Shown here in pieces: positions 34,290-42,526 of a DNA stretch of 64,000 nucleotides; position 1 is the stretch's first letter, and every line of letters starts with the position of its first letter. Below the pieces are notes generated by a model, which saw only the letters and a list, made by a program, of their open reading frames with translations, ran no database searches and was not told the origin of the DNA. The DNA comes from VAZQ01 sp036557665 (lineage in GTDB: Bacteria; Pseudomonadota; Alphaproteobacteria; Rhizobiales; Xanthobacteraceae). The position numbers and the translations under genes are program-made. The stretch lies in NCBI GenBank assembly GCA_036557665.1, contig DATBHG010000005.1, positions 1 through 64,000 of the forward strand, read 5' to 3'.

Positions 34290-36364
34290 GTCAAACCCGC
34301 TTTCAACGAGGCGATGACCTTGCATATGTCACTCAGGTTGGGCAGCGTGCTGTCTTCAAGAGCAGGCGCCGAGGGTATCGGCAGAGGACGCCCCCCCAGA
34401 CGTGCCGCGCGGAAGCCGGGCCCGATGCATTCCATAAGCTGCGCCAGAAGCTCCGCTCCAACGCTTCCGAACAACGCACCCTCCTCGATACAAACGACTT
34501 TTTGTGTCCCACGCACGCTTTGTGCAACTGCAGCCAAATCGAACGGGTGAAGAGAGGTCAACGCAATGAGCTCAGGCACCATATCCGTTTCAAAAAAAAT
34601 CTCCGCCAGGCGGTCAGCCACGTAGCGCGCCAGGCCACCGAAGCTCACCAGCGTCACATTTGGTACGGCGTGCTCTGGTCGAACCCTGACCGTCGGGAAG
34701 CGGCCATGACGGAGCTCGACGAGAAATCCCTCTGGAGGAGAGAACGTCTTGACCGCATAATCAACCTTGTTTTCGAGCAGGATGACCGGCCCGGGCACTT
34801 CTACAAGGCCTGCGAGTTGACGGTCGACATCAACAAGAGAATTAAGGCTGATGGTGCGACAGTTATCAATGCCGATAAGGAAGCGCTCTAGCGATTGGGA
34901 ATGCGTCGGGCCATAGCCACGACGCCCGCCCATCGGTGCACGAATGATCACCGAGCAGGAAACGCTTCCATGATACATATGATGGAACTTCGAGGCGTTG
35001 TTGACGATCTGGTCGAACGCGTACGTGATGAAATCACCGAACATGATTTCTACGACGCTTCGCCGGCCGCACAAGGCAAGCCCGATCCCAACCCCTGTAA
35101 TAGCGGCTTCGCTGATCGGCGTTGTCAAAGCCCGCTCGGGAAATGCGGTTGTCAGCCCCTTCGCCACTTTGAACGCGCCGCCATAAGGGTCCTCTATATC
35201 TTCGCCGATAAAAAAGCAGTGTGGATCGTTCTCCAAGAGCGTTCTATAGAAATCATTGAGTTGCTGCACCACTCTTGCGCCATCCGAGCTCTTAATGACC
35301 TCAAAGAAAGTGGGGTCCGCGTCGTCGGACCCCGACACTGCCAACTGATCATTGAAATAAACACTCGGCGCCAAACTTGGTTTGGCGAATGCCGACTCAG
35401 CATAGGCAGATGCCTCTGCGAGGATCGTGTCGTAGAACTCCCTGTAATGGCTGTACTCGGCAACCGCAATTGTCAGGGGATCATGGGCGCGAAACCAGTC
35501 GACCTCAGCCTTCTCTCGCAGGTCATCGCCTTTCGAATGCGGATTGAGCCGATAAGTGGTGATGTTGATAAAACCCGGGGTTGACGTCTCTCTCGATCTT
35601 GATACTGCTTTTCCAATGACCTCGTCCAAGCTCGACAAGCTCCAAGTGTCTGCATGGAATACTTCAATTCCAAAGGCTCTGGCGCGCTCCGCGATCGAGC
35701 CAGCGACGGCCTTTGGCTGCGCTGTCGATTGACTGTAAAAATTATTTTCACAGATGATCAAGTGCGGGAGGCCCCAAAGGCTGTCCAAATTGAGAGTCTC
35801 ATAAACAACCCCTTCACCGAGGGTTCCTTCACCGATGAAAGAGCAGACGACGTGTTTGCCACCCTTGCGCTTGCGGTCGAGCGCAACGCCCGCGGCAACG
35901 GGCAGAAGCCCCGCCTGCGGTCCATTCGATAGAAAATTCTCCGCCCATAAATGTTGACTACTGCCGATTCCGGCACAAACGCCATCGTGATTGCCGATGA
36001 TCTCGTCAATAAGGCCTTGCCATTTACCGGACGCCGCAATGAAATGACCATGACAACGGTGACTGGAAGTCACAAAGTCTCCGGTGCGCAAATGCTTCCC
36101 GACTACGACGCCGGTAAACTCCTGACCGATGCAGGTATGAATCGTGCCATGGAGTCGGCCTTTACCGAACAGATCGTACAGGGTCGACTCGATAGCTCGT
36201 ATCCGCAGCGCAATCTTAACTTCCGCCACGTTTCGCTGGTTTGAAAGATAATCTCTCATCTTAGCTGAAGAGCGCTGTGCAGTCTCATAAGCGTCTTCAA
36301 TCGAGGATGCTGGACGCTCCAGCGGTACTGTCTTATCTCTCGCGAACGAAGCGGGCGCTGTCAT
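34286..36364 (-). CDS. 2-oxoacid dehydrogenase E1, alpha-beta fusion
   Basis: The 692-residue product joins an E1-alpha part and an E1-beta part. In the alpha part, TIHTCIGQEFTGVVVG and SHRCHGHFIAASG are followed by the thiamine-diphosphate motif FIGEGTLGEG...ICENNF; canonical GDG is GEG here. In the beta part, FFIGEDIEDPYGGAFKVAKG, TTPISEAAITGVGIGLAL and MGGRRGYGPTHSQS are typical. It should decarboxylate a 2-oxoacid and pass the acyl group to the E2 lipoyl arm. No E3 gene is nearby. It is divergent from the YcaO-TfuA genes that start near 37.0 kb, with a shared ~490-bp upstream region. The substrate (pyruvate or branched) is not readable. Confidence 0.87.
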   Translation of the reverse strand: MTAPASFARDKTVPLERPASSIEDAYETAQRSSAKMRDYLSNQRNVAEVKIALRIRAIESTLYDLFGKGRLHGTIHTCIGQEFTGVVVGKHLRTGDFVTSSHRCHGHFIAASGKWQGLIDEIIGNHDGVCAGIGSSQHLWAENFLSNGPQAGLLPVAAGVALDRKRKGGKHVVCSFIGEGTLGEGVVYETLNLDSLWGLPHLIICENNFYSQSTAQPKAVAGSIAERARAFGIEVFHADTWSLSSLDEVIGKAVSRSRETSTPGFINITTYRLNPHSKGDDLREKAEVDWFRAHDPLTIAVAEYSHYREFYDTILAEASAYAESAFAKPSLAPSVYFNDQLAVSGSDDADPTFFEVIKSSDGARVVQQLNDFYRTLLENDPHCFFIGEDIEDPYGGAFKVAKGLTTAFPERALTTPISEAAITGVGIGLALCGRRSVVEIMFGDFITYAFDQIVNNASKFHHMYHGSVSCSVIIRAPMGGRRGYGPTHSQSLERFLIGIDNCRTISLNSLVDVDRQLAGLVEVPGPVILLENKVDYAVKTFSPPEGFLVELRHGRFPTVRVRPEHAVPNVTLVSFGGLARYVADRLAEIFFETDMVPELIALTSLHPFDLAAVAQSVRGTQKVVCIEEGALFGSVGAELLAQLMECIGPGFRAARLGGRPLPIPSAPALEDSTLPNLSDICKVIASLKAGLT

Positions 36365-36609
36365 GGATCACGCAAGCAGTCTTCGCCTTTTGGATAGGAG
36401 GGCTGATTGTAACGCTGCGCCTCGGCAATTCAAGTCCGCTTCCACGACCATTCATTTGTAACGGTCTGAACTTTTGAGCTGGATCGTTACCTTTTGTTCC
36501 ATCAGCTGCGCCGCGGCAATGGTATTTCTCTGTAGCGACGTTGACCCCTACGAAAAACTGTTTGAATGGCAAAAGGCGGCTGTCACAGCTTTCTTAAAGC
36601 CGCCATGCA
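36365..36609. other. Divergent promoter region of the 2-oxoacid and YcaO-TfuA operons
   Basis: About 245 AT-richer bases upstream of E1 on one side. A minus-strand open frame (36333-36572) overlaps the E1 start without a ribosome-binding site or a recognisable product, so I do not call it. I could not fix a promoter. Confidence 0.35.
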
Positions 36610-36813
36610 ATGAAATATAGAGTACGGGATGATGACGTTTATATTTTTCGTCGAATGTCTGGGATTATATCGGGTGCGAGTGGGAAGAGACTCGTTGCTT
36701 CGTTGGCACTGTTGGTCAACCTCATCGAGCTCACCGACATCGACCATCCAGGTTTTCCGCTGGCGCTGGAGCTGATCAACAAGACAAACCAGTTAATGCT
36801 ACTGCGGGCTTAG
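36610..36813 (+). CDS. Small hypothetical protein (67 aa), uncertain
   Basis: An open frame from ATG 36610 gives a peptide starting MKYRVRDDDVYIFRRMSGII, then a Leu/Ala-rich stretch (LVASLALLVNLIELTD) and LINKTNQLMLLRA. The beginning vaguely recalls the PqqD/RRE fold, which would suit leader binding in a peptide-modification cluster, but the similarity is too weak to claim. No good ribosome-binding site is visible. It may be spurious. Confidence 0.28.
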   Translation: MKYRVRDDDVYIFRRMSGIISGASGKRLVASLALLVNLIELTDIDHPGFPLALELINKTNQLMLLRA

Positions 36814-36849
36814 TAGAAACCGAGCTCAATCTTCTGTGCCGGGATCTCC

Positions 36850-37029
36850 ATGCGCGGTACGGCTTCAGCCGAGACGAAGATCAATGGGCCCGAGGCGCTC
36901 GTTCCGATTCTTCCAAAGCCAGACCATATCCGCATTACCGGCGGATTGAGGCCCGATCCGATCGGCGGCTGGCCGCCGGCTGGACCGGTCTCTGGTAATA
37001 AGCCCCAGCGCTCCCCGGAGCCAGTATGA
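36850..37029 (+). CDS. Candidate RiPP precursor upstream of the first YcaO (uncertain)
   Basis: A 59-codon frame from ATG 36850 to TGA 37027-37029, with stops shortly before it. The N-terminal half is MRGTASAETKINGPEALVPI; later DHIRITGG forms a double-glycine end at residues 31-32. The part after it has Gly/Pro, one Trp and basic residues (LRPDPIGGWPPAGPV then SGNKPQRSPEPV) and no Cys. Its position (245 bp before YcaO, same strand) and composition suit a precursor peptide, but the ribosome-binding site is poor and the leader is unlike those of the two better candidates. It is an honest maybe. Confidence 0.35.
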   Translation: MRGTASAETKINGPEALVPILPKPDHIRITGGLRPDPIGGWPPAGPVSGNKPQRSPEPV

Positions 37030-37074
37030 GTGTCCGGGCGGGCACTGGAAGACACTAGGAGGACTACTATTAGT

Positions 37075-37284
37075 GTGCTAATTCGACAGTGGGGGGACGG
37101 CTTGGCGGAGGCGGTGTTGCGGGCCGGCTGTCTTGAGTCTCTGCGTGTTGGCGTTATCTGCAGAGATTGCTGGGGCGTTTTGGCCGCGAACAAGCCAGCA
37201 CGTAAAATAAACTTTTTGCAGAGCTTGAAAGGCTATGCGCTGCAGCGGGCCTTGACACTCCGAAGCTCTGTCAATGCGCTTTGA
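37075..37284 (+). CDS. Small ORF overlapping the YcaO start (uncertain)
   Basis: AGGAGG at 37057-37062 precedes GTG 37075 by 12 nt (an ATT at 37069 has better spacing). The frame encodes ~69 residues (LIRQWGDGLAEAVLRAGCLE near the start) and ends at a TGA that overlaps the YcaO ATG by 11 bp, an arrangement typical of coupled genes. The peptide is helical with basic patches and three Cys. It is not a family I know. The strong Shine-Dalgarno sequence is the main reason to list it; it may instead serve YcaO translation. Confidence 0.3.
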   Translation: MLIRQWGDGLAEAVLRAGCLESLRVGVICRDCWGVLAANKPARKINFLQSLKGYALQRALTLRSSVNAL

Positions 37285-38557
37285 AGAAAGCACAGGGGCG
37301 ACTGAGCCGAGTGCGAGCTCCGCCGGCGCCAAAGCCATGGACATCGGGGGCACGGTGCGAGACGCGCCCCCCGATTGCACGCTTCGGCGTGTTCTTCCGC
37401 TATTAAGGGCGGTCGGCATAACCCGCGTGGCCAATATAACCGGGCTTGATCAAGTTGGAGTCCCAACGTGGATGATCGTCAGACCTCTCTCCCGCTCGCT
37501 CACGGTGTCGCAAGGGAAAGCGGTCACACATGAATTGGCAAAAATTTCCGGCATCATGGAAAGTATCGAATTGTATCACGCGGAGCATTTCACCCCTCCG
37601 GGAGAGTGGGCACCGGTATCGCAGTTCACCAGGACAGACGACTACGTGGATCCCGCGTTCTTGGCCGTGCGGTCCGATGCAACTCTCGACTTGCAGAGCG
37701 AGATTTACTGGGTTCAGGGCCGCGACCTCGTTTCCGGCCGAGCACAGTGGATCCCCCATGAGCTCTTCGATGCCGATTGTACGAAGCAGAGCACAAAGCC
37801 GTTTTTTTGTCAGTCCTCGAATGGGCTGTCTTCAGGAAACAGCGTCGAGGAAAGCATTCTGCACGGCTTATGCGAGGTTATCGAGCGCGACCAGGTCTCA
37901 TTTTGGCTCGCGACAGCTCAACATACCAGACGGCTCGCGAATACACTCGTTTCCCTGGATACAGTAGATCATCCGATCTGCCTTTCGTTGATCGACAAAT
38001 GTCGGAAGGCGGGCCTCGACGTTTTCATCTGGTATGCGACTACTAACATAAACCTACCGGTATTTACCTGCACAGTAGCCGACCGAGTTGGACGCACATT
38101 TTATCCAATACGCACAAACGGACACGGATGCCACCCTCTCAAGGCTATTGCGTTGAGCCGTGCAATTACGGAGGCCCTTCAAAGTCGGCTTACCCATATT
38201 GCGGGTACCCGCGACGATATGTTTTGGGAGGATTATCTGCGCGGAGAGTTTTTATGCAATCTGGACGCCAACAAGTCATGGCTCGATAAACTGCGGTCGA
38301 GCGAGGGTGCGATCGACTATGAAGCGTTACCTGGGTTGGACAAATGCACGACGATCCGCGATTTGCTGGAGCATGTAAAAGGCAAATTGATCGAAGTCCA
38401 ATGCGATACCATTATTCTTGTCGATCTCCGCCAGGAGTCATTGGGGATACCCGTGACTTATGTATGCGTTCCCAAGTTGGAGCAGAAAATCGTTGGACCA
38501 TACTATAAGCCAGGACCGCGAATGTCGGAATATCTGAAGAGGCTTAAGCAGTGTTGA
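37274..38557 (+). CDS. YcaO-domain protein 1 (TfuA partner)
   Basis: YcaO enzymes use ATP to activate a peptide backbone amide, giving azolines or, with TfuA, thioamides. The 427-residue product has the family's marks in order: AVGITRVANITGLDQVGVPT, VSQGKAVTHELAKISGIMES with the ATP-binding Ser/Glu (SGIMESIE, 92-99), SSNGLSSGNSVEESILHGLC followed by EVIERD, and RAITEALQSRLTHIAGTRDD. The C-terminus (YLKRLKQC) lacks the PxPxP end of azoline-forming YcaOs. The start is uncertain (ATG 37274 or 37337). TfuA 1 follows with an overlapping start. Codon use is more AT-rich than that of YcaO 2. Confidence 0.9.
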   Translation: MRFEESTGATEPSASSAGAKAMDIGGTVRDAPPDCTLRRVLPLLRAVGITRVANITGLDQVGVPTWMIVRPLSRSLTVSQGKAVTHELAKISGIMESIELYHAEHFTPPGEWAPVSQFTRTDDYVDPAFLAVRSDATLDLQSEIYWVQGRDLVSGRAQWIPHELFDADCTKQSTKPFFCQSSNGLSSGNSVEESILHGLCEVIERDQVSFWLATAQHTRRLANTLVSLDTVDHPICLSLIDKCRKAGLDVFIWYATTNINLPVFTCTVADRVGRTFYPIRTNGHGCHPLKAIALSRAITEALQSRLTHIAGTRDDMFWEDYLRGEFLCNLDANKSWLDKLRSSEGAIDYEALPGLDKCTTIRDLLEHVKGKLIEVQCDTIILVDLRQESLGIPVTYVCVPKLEQKIVGPYYKPGPRMSEYLKRLKQC

Positions 38558-39336
38558 AGACATGTCTGTTCATCGGCCCCACCGGATCGAGCTCCGAATT
38601 ACACGACTTGGTTGACAGCTATCCGCCCGCCTGTCTGGGCTCGGTGTTCAGGGCGGTTGAAAAGGGATATCGTCAGATTGGGATTGTCGACGCATATTTT
38701 GGCCACGTCGCCACCGTTTGGCACAAGGAAATACTGTTTGCTCTTTCGCGGCGAGCACTCGTCTGGGGAGCCGCGAGTGCCGGGGCATTGCGTGCTGCCG
38801 AGCTTGAACGCTTCGGAATGATGGGCTGCGGCATCGTGTTCCGGCTTTTTCGAAGGGGGATCCTGGAGGACGACGATGAAGTTTGCGTCATACACGCACC
38901 GCGGGAGCTCCGATACGAGCCGCTGTCATTCGCCATGGTGAACATACGATACACGCTGAAAATATTGCGGCGGCGGGGCACCCTTTGCCGCGAGGAGGAG
39001 AGGATATTGTGTGATCAGCTCAAGTCGCTGCATTTCAGCAGCCGCGATGAAACAAATTTGTACACGATCGCGCTGTCTAAATTCGGAAATGCAAGAGGTA
39101 GAAAAATTGCCGACGATTTCATGCTTTGTTACTTTGACGTCAAGGCGCGAGATGCAGAGCAGCTTGTACACGTTATGACCCGCGTTGAGTCGGGCAGTCC
39201 CTCGGGAGACTGGAAATTCCCCAGAACAGAATATTGGGTGCAACAATTCGAGAAGCAACTCTCGGACGTTCCTCCTTTGGGATTTGATGCTGAGCCAAGC
39301 TACACGACATCCCACAAGGATATCTCGGTCGGATGA
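38551..39336 (+). CDS. TfuA-like protein 1
   Basis: TfuA was first found in the trifolitoxin genes of Rhizobium; with YcaO it supports thioamide formation, probably by sulfur delivery. The 261-residue protein has FIGPTGSSSELHDL at the start and the core LVWGAASAGALRAAELERFG with ILEDDDEVCVIH after it. GTG 38551 overlaps the YcaO 1 stop by 7 bp, so the pair is translationally coupled. Its C-terminal ~110 residues hold no extra domain I recognise. It is much less GC-rich than TfuA 2, so the two are unlikely to be a recent duplication. Confidence 0.88.
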   Translation: MLKTCLFIGPTGSSSELHDLVDSYPPACLGSVFRAVEKGYRQIGIVDAYFGHVATVWHKEILFALSRRALVWGAASAGALRAAELERFGMMGCGIVFRLFRRGILEDDDEVCVIHAPRELRYEPLSFAMVNIRYTLKILRRRGTLCREEERILCDQLKSLHFSSRDETNLYTIALSKFGNARGRKIADDFMLCYFDVKARDAEQLVHVMTRVESGSPSGDWKFPRTEYWVQQFEKQLSDVPPLGFDAEPSYTTSHKDISVG

Positions 39337-39626
39337 TCTGGGCGTTCGACACCGCCGCCCTCGGAGTGCCGCGAGAGTCGTCGTTGGGGCAAGTCGCAAT
39401 GCTTCCGGGCTGCCGCAGCCTGGTGTGCTTTAGGCCGATGAGACCGGGCATCGCATGATGCACGCTCTGGGCGGAAATCAGATCCCGCCGCAGCCAGCAA
39501 AAAGATCGCTGCCGATGTGCCAACGACTACTGAGCCAGACGAGATAGCCTGGGACTCAGCGCCTCCTCACGGGCGACCACCGCGCGCTTTATCGCGCACT
39601 TATAAAGACTTATAAAGCCTCGGCGT
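39337..39626. other. Junction between the two YcaO-TfuA modules
   Basis: Roughly 290 bp with no supported gene; composition shifts here from AT-richer to GC-rich. It is the likely seam between two separately acquired modules. Confidence 0.4.
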
Positions 39627-39651
39627 CGGCGTACTTGCGTTTCGTACGCCG
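39627..39651 (-). terminator. Hairpin downstream of the first precursor gene
   Basis: CGGCGTAC (39627-39634) and GTACGCCG (39644-39651) are perfect complements around a 9-nt loop, 46 bp past the precursor stop (39697). A doubled ACTTATAAAG motif follows near 39598-39617. A T-run is lacking on the minus strand, so this is only a probable terminator. Confidence 0.45.
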
Positions 39652-39696
39652 CGCCAAGGCTTTCAAGAGTAGGGCGTGCCGGTCCTCGAGCTTGAG

Positions 39697-39873
39697 CTAC
39701 TCGGTTATCCTCACACCGGGCAGCCGCGTCTGGATGGCCTTTGTCGTGCCGCCGGCTATCTGCTTGAGATCTTCCTCGGTCAGCTCAATATCGGGCTGCT
39801 GGCCCTCCTGGGCACCACTTGCCGAAGCACCACTTCCCGACTTCTTTTTCAGGCCGATAGTCAATTGGGTCAT
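39697..39873 (-). CDS. RiPP precursor peptide 1 (58 aa, double-glycine leader, Cys-free core)
   Basis: ATG 39873 is preceded by GAGGAGG with a 5-nt spacer, a near-perfect ribosome-binding site. The product starts MTQLTIGLKKKSGSGASASG and has a Gln/Glu-rich middle. It ends its leader with ELTEEDLKQIAGG (residues 30-42), the classical pattern cut by C39 peptidases after GG. The core is the last 16 residues, TTKAIQTRLPGVRITE, with four Thr, one Pro and no Cys or Ser. Neighbours are TfuA/YcaO pairs on both sides, opposite in direction, and a C39-ABC exporter 7.5 kb away. The matching leader in precursor 2 makes a chance frame very unlikely. Confidence 0.82.
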   Translation of the reverse strand: MTQLTIGLKKKSGSGASASGAQEGQQPDIELTEEDLKQIAGGTTKAIQTRLPGVRITE

Positions 39874-39917
39874 CGCTACCTCCTCGTGTTGGGAGTTGAT
39901 GTGCTGAAAATATCCGC

Positions 39918-40088
39918 TTATAAAAAAGTCAGCATAGCCTTGATTTCATCCCATGTCGAGGGGTGATTGCGGTGGTGATATTGAGTCCCCCGGGTGAAGA
40001 CTTTGCCAAGCGACAACCGGCGGACACCGGCGCCCATGACGAGCCGCAGCGTGGGCTTGTTGCCGAGGCAATGCTTCCCGGCGCGCAT
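39918..40088 (-). CDS. Short ORF opposite the TfuA 2 N-terminus (uncertain)
   Basis: A 56-codon frame reads protein-like at its end (TRGTQYHHRNHPSTWDEIKA) and stops 45 bp before precursor 1 on the same strand. It overlaps the unconserved N-terminal extension of the TfuA 2 frame, so only one of the two is probably translated here. It has no clear ribosome-binding site. Confidence 0.22.
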   Translation of the reverse strand: MRAGKHCLGNKPTLRLVMGAGVRRLSLGKVFTRGTQYHHRNHPSTWDEIKAMLTFL

Positions 40089-41366
40089 TTCGTGCGCGGC
40101 TCCGGCTTGGCAATCGCGGCTGGCACCTGCTCGCAGGAGCAGCGCGCAGCGGCGGCCATACCGCTCGTGTTTCTCGGTCCTACGCTGAAGGCAGCAGAGG
40201 CCGCATCTTTGCTGACGGCTGAGTTTCGTCGCCCGGCGCGCCGCGGCGACATCTATCGTGGTCTGATCGACGGATACACGACCATTGTGCTTATCGACGG
40301 CGAGTTTCACGGCAGCCCATCGGTGTGGCAGCGCGAGATCGTCGACGCCATGACCGAGGGAGCAGTCGTCCATGGCGCCTCCAGCATGGGCGCCCTGCGG
40401 GCCGCGGAACTGCACACGCTCGGCATGGTCGGCCATGGGCGGATATTCGAGTGGTACCGCGACGGCGTCATCGACGGCGACGACGAGGTAGCGCTGACCT
40501 ACGGTCCCGCCGATTTGGATTATCCGGCATTGTCAGAGCCCCTCGTGAATATCCGCGCCACGCTCGCGGCGGCAGTACCGGAGATTATCAGCGCGGAGGA
40601 GCACGATCAGCTCGTTGAATTTGTTAGACGTTTGTATTTCCCCGAGCGGTCTTTCGCGACGCTCCTCAAGGTCGGTCCCGCCACGGAATGGCCGGTCGCG
40701 CGTCGCAACGCTCTTTTGAGGTTTCTGGCAAAGCGGCGCATCGATCAGAAGCGTCTCGATGCCATCGCCGTCCTTACCGCAGTCGCATCCGGCGCGGCGA
40801 GCGAGCCGCGCGCGTGTCCAGTCCCCGCATCGCCCCCCCATTGGTTTCGACGTGAGCGGTTCGTTGCCGAGGGTTTTGCGCCCCACTTGGCGGCGCTCGA
40901 CGCTACCGCGATCGCCAAGCGGGCCGGCATCGCCGGCGCTCAGTTGCAAGCGCTAAGCGATGATCTGTCGATGCTGTTTTTTGTCGGCGAATGGGCGCGC
41001 TCTCGAGGAATTGCCGCCACGGTTGATGATGTGGCACTCGAGCGCGCCCGATTTCCGGCCGCTGCCGGCCCGGCGCGCCGTATCGAGGCGGCGCTCGCAG
41101 ACCGGGCTCTTGCCACCGCTGCGGTGCGTGCAATCGCGGAAGGGCGCGACATCGACCGCGAAACTGCTCGACGCGACATCGTCCGCCAATGGGCGAGTGA
41201 ACATGGCATCGAGCATCCCGACCTTAGTGACGAGAGATTGGTTGACTGGGTGATCAAAGTGACGCCGGTCCATTTCGGCTATTTCTGGCATCTTTCGGTC
41301 ATGCTGATTGAAGCGCTGGAGCTTGATGGACGCGCCGGCTCCCTGCGGTCGGAGCCGCTTTCGTGA
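39972..41366 (+). CDS. TfuA-like protein 2 with C-terminal extension
   Basis: The TfuA core begins at IPLVFLGPTLKAAEAASLL (about 40158) and shows VVHGASSMGALRAAELHTLG and VIDGDDEVALTYGP. I give GTG 39972, which follows GAGGGG with an 8-nt spacer, but ATG 40071 or a later start is possible; the first ~60 codons are not conserved. After the TfuA domain come ~200 residues absent from TfuA 1, largely helical (FRRERFVAEGFAPHLAALDA; VDWVIKVTPVHFGYFWHLSV). GC is high. It is coupled to YcaO 2 by a GTGA overlap. It should act with YcaO 2 on the precursor peptides. Confidence 0.82.
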   Translation: MVILSPPGEDFAKRQPADTGAHDEPQRGLVAEAMLPGAHFVRGSGLAIAAGTCSQEQRAAAAIPLVFLGPTLKAAEAASLLTAEFRRPARRGDIYRGLIDGYTTIVLIDGEFHGSPSVWQREIVDAMTEGAVVHGASSMGALRAAELHTLGMVGHGRIFEWYRDGVIDGDDEVALTYGPADLDYPALSEPLVNIRATLAAAVPEIISAEEHDQLVEFVRRLYFPERSFATLLKVGPATEWPVARRNALLRFLAKRRIDQKRLDAIAVLTAVASGAASEPRACPVPASPPHWFRRERFVAEGFAPHLAALDATAIAKRAGIAGAQLQALSDDLSMLFFVGEWARSRGIAATVDDVALERARFPAAAGPARRIEAALADRALATAAVRAIAEGRDIDRETARRDIVRQWASEHGIEHPDLSDERLVDWVIKVTPVHFGYFWHLSVMLIEALELDGRAGSLRSEPLS

Positions 41367-42526
41367 GCCTTCGCCTGCCCGTCACCTACGCCGAAGGCAC
41401 CCATCGAGTTGCAGCACCGCTGGATACCTTGGCGCGGATTGCGCCGATGCTCGCTGATTTTGGCATTACTCGTGCGGCGAACATTACCGGTCTCGATCGG
41501 CTCGGGATCCCGACCTGGTGTGCGATCCGGCCGATGGGCAAGCAGCTCCAGGTCACGAATGGCAAGGGAATAACGGACGCCGCCGCCAAGGTTGGCGCCC
41601 TGATGGAAGGCATCGAGCATTGGCATGCTGAAACCCCCGTCGGAGAGTTTCGCCGGGCGAGCGCGACCGAGCTGGAGCGGGAGGGCCAAGCCTTTGTGCC
41701 GCCTTCCGCCTTGCCCGATTTTTCCACTGAGGTGGACCACTATCTGACACCGCAGCGGGTGATCGACTGGGTCCGCGGCGAGCGGCTTGCACCGCGAATG
41801 CCGGTCTGGCTGCCGCTCTGCGCCGCCTACGCCGTCGAGCCGATGCTGGCCGACTACTCGACCAACGGCCTGGCGTCGGGTAACCACCCCGTAGAGGCCA
41901 CGCTGCACGCGCTCTACGAGATCATCGAGCGCGACGCCATGGCTGGCCTGCTTCGCGGCGGGCTGAAACTGCCGCGCGGCGAATCGCGAGTGGTCGATCT
42001 CGATACCTTGCCCACAGGGCCGCTTACCGCCCTGCGGGACAGGCTTGCCGGGGCCGGGATCGCCGTGACCTTGGTGCGAGTCGCAAGCTCCGTGCCGATC
42101 AGCACATTCTGGGCAACCTTCATCGATCCTGCCAGCCCGTCTGCCTGCTCTTTTGCCAATATCGGCCATGGCACTCATCTCAACCCGACCGTCGCGGCAA
42201 TCAGGGCGATTACCGAGGCAGCGCAGGCACGCCTGACGTTCATACACGGCTCACGCGAGGATCTTTCTCCTGAATCCTATGCATTCAGCGGCGTCCACGA
42301 GCGTCTTCGCCGCTTCTTCAACATCCAACGGGGCGATCTCGCGTGGAGCGCTATCGTCGACCGTTCGAGCGGGGATCTGGCGGACGACCTGCGCACCGTG
42401 CTGGATGCGCTGCAGGCTGCCGGCTGCGGGGAGATCTACCGGATCGATTTGACCAATCCCCGTTTCGGAATCCCGGTCGTCAAGATGTTTGTGCCGGGCA
42501 TGGTGCACCGGCCTTTGCACTTTTAG
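41363..42526 (+). CDS. YcaO-domain protein 2 (TfuA partner)
   Basis: The GTG start overlaps the TfuA 2 stop. The 387-residue product shows DFGITRAANITGLDRLGIPT, VTNGKGITDAAAKVGALMEG with IEHWHAE (ATP site), STNGLASGNHPVEATLHALY followed by EIIERDAMAG, and RAITEAAQARLTFIHGSRED. It ends GMVHRPLHF without a PxPxP tail, like YcaO 1. The RiPP precursor 2 gene follows 262 bp downstream on the same strand. No flavin dehydrogenase of the SagB type occurs in the window, so any rings formed would stay at the azoline stage; thioamide formation fits better with TfuA. Confidence 0.92.
   Translation: MSLRLPVTYAEGTHRVAAPLDTLARIAPMLADFGITRAANITGLDRLGIPTWCAIRPMGKQLQVTNGKGITDAAAKVGALMEGIEHWHAETPVGEFRRASATELEREGQAFVPPSALPDFSTEVDHYLTPQRVIDWVRGERLAPRMPVWLPLCAAYAVEPMLADYSTNGLASGNHPVEATLHALYEIIERDAMAGLLRGGLKLPRGESRVVDLDTLPTGPLTALRDRLAGAGIAVTLVRVASSVPISTFWATFIDPASPSACSFANIGHGTHLNPTVAAIRAITEAAQARLTFIHGSREDLSPESYAFSGVHERLRRFFNIQRGDLAWSAIVDRSSGDLADDLRTVLDALQAAGCGEIYRIDLTNPRFGIPVVKMFVPGMVHRPLHF

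Noticed and set aside
36333..36572. Minus-strand frame of 79 codons before E1 that could be a leader peptide or precursor
   Set aside because: It overlaps the E1 start, has no ribosome-binding site, no GG-type end and no recognisable product.
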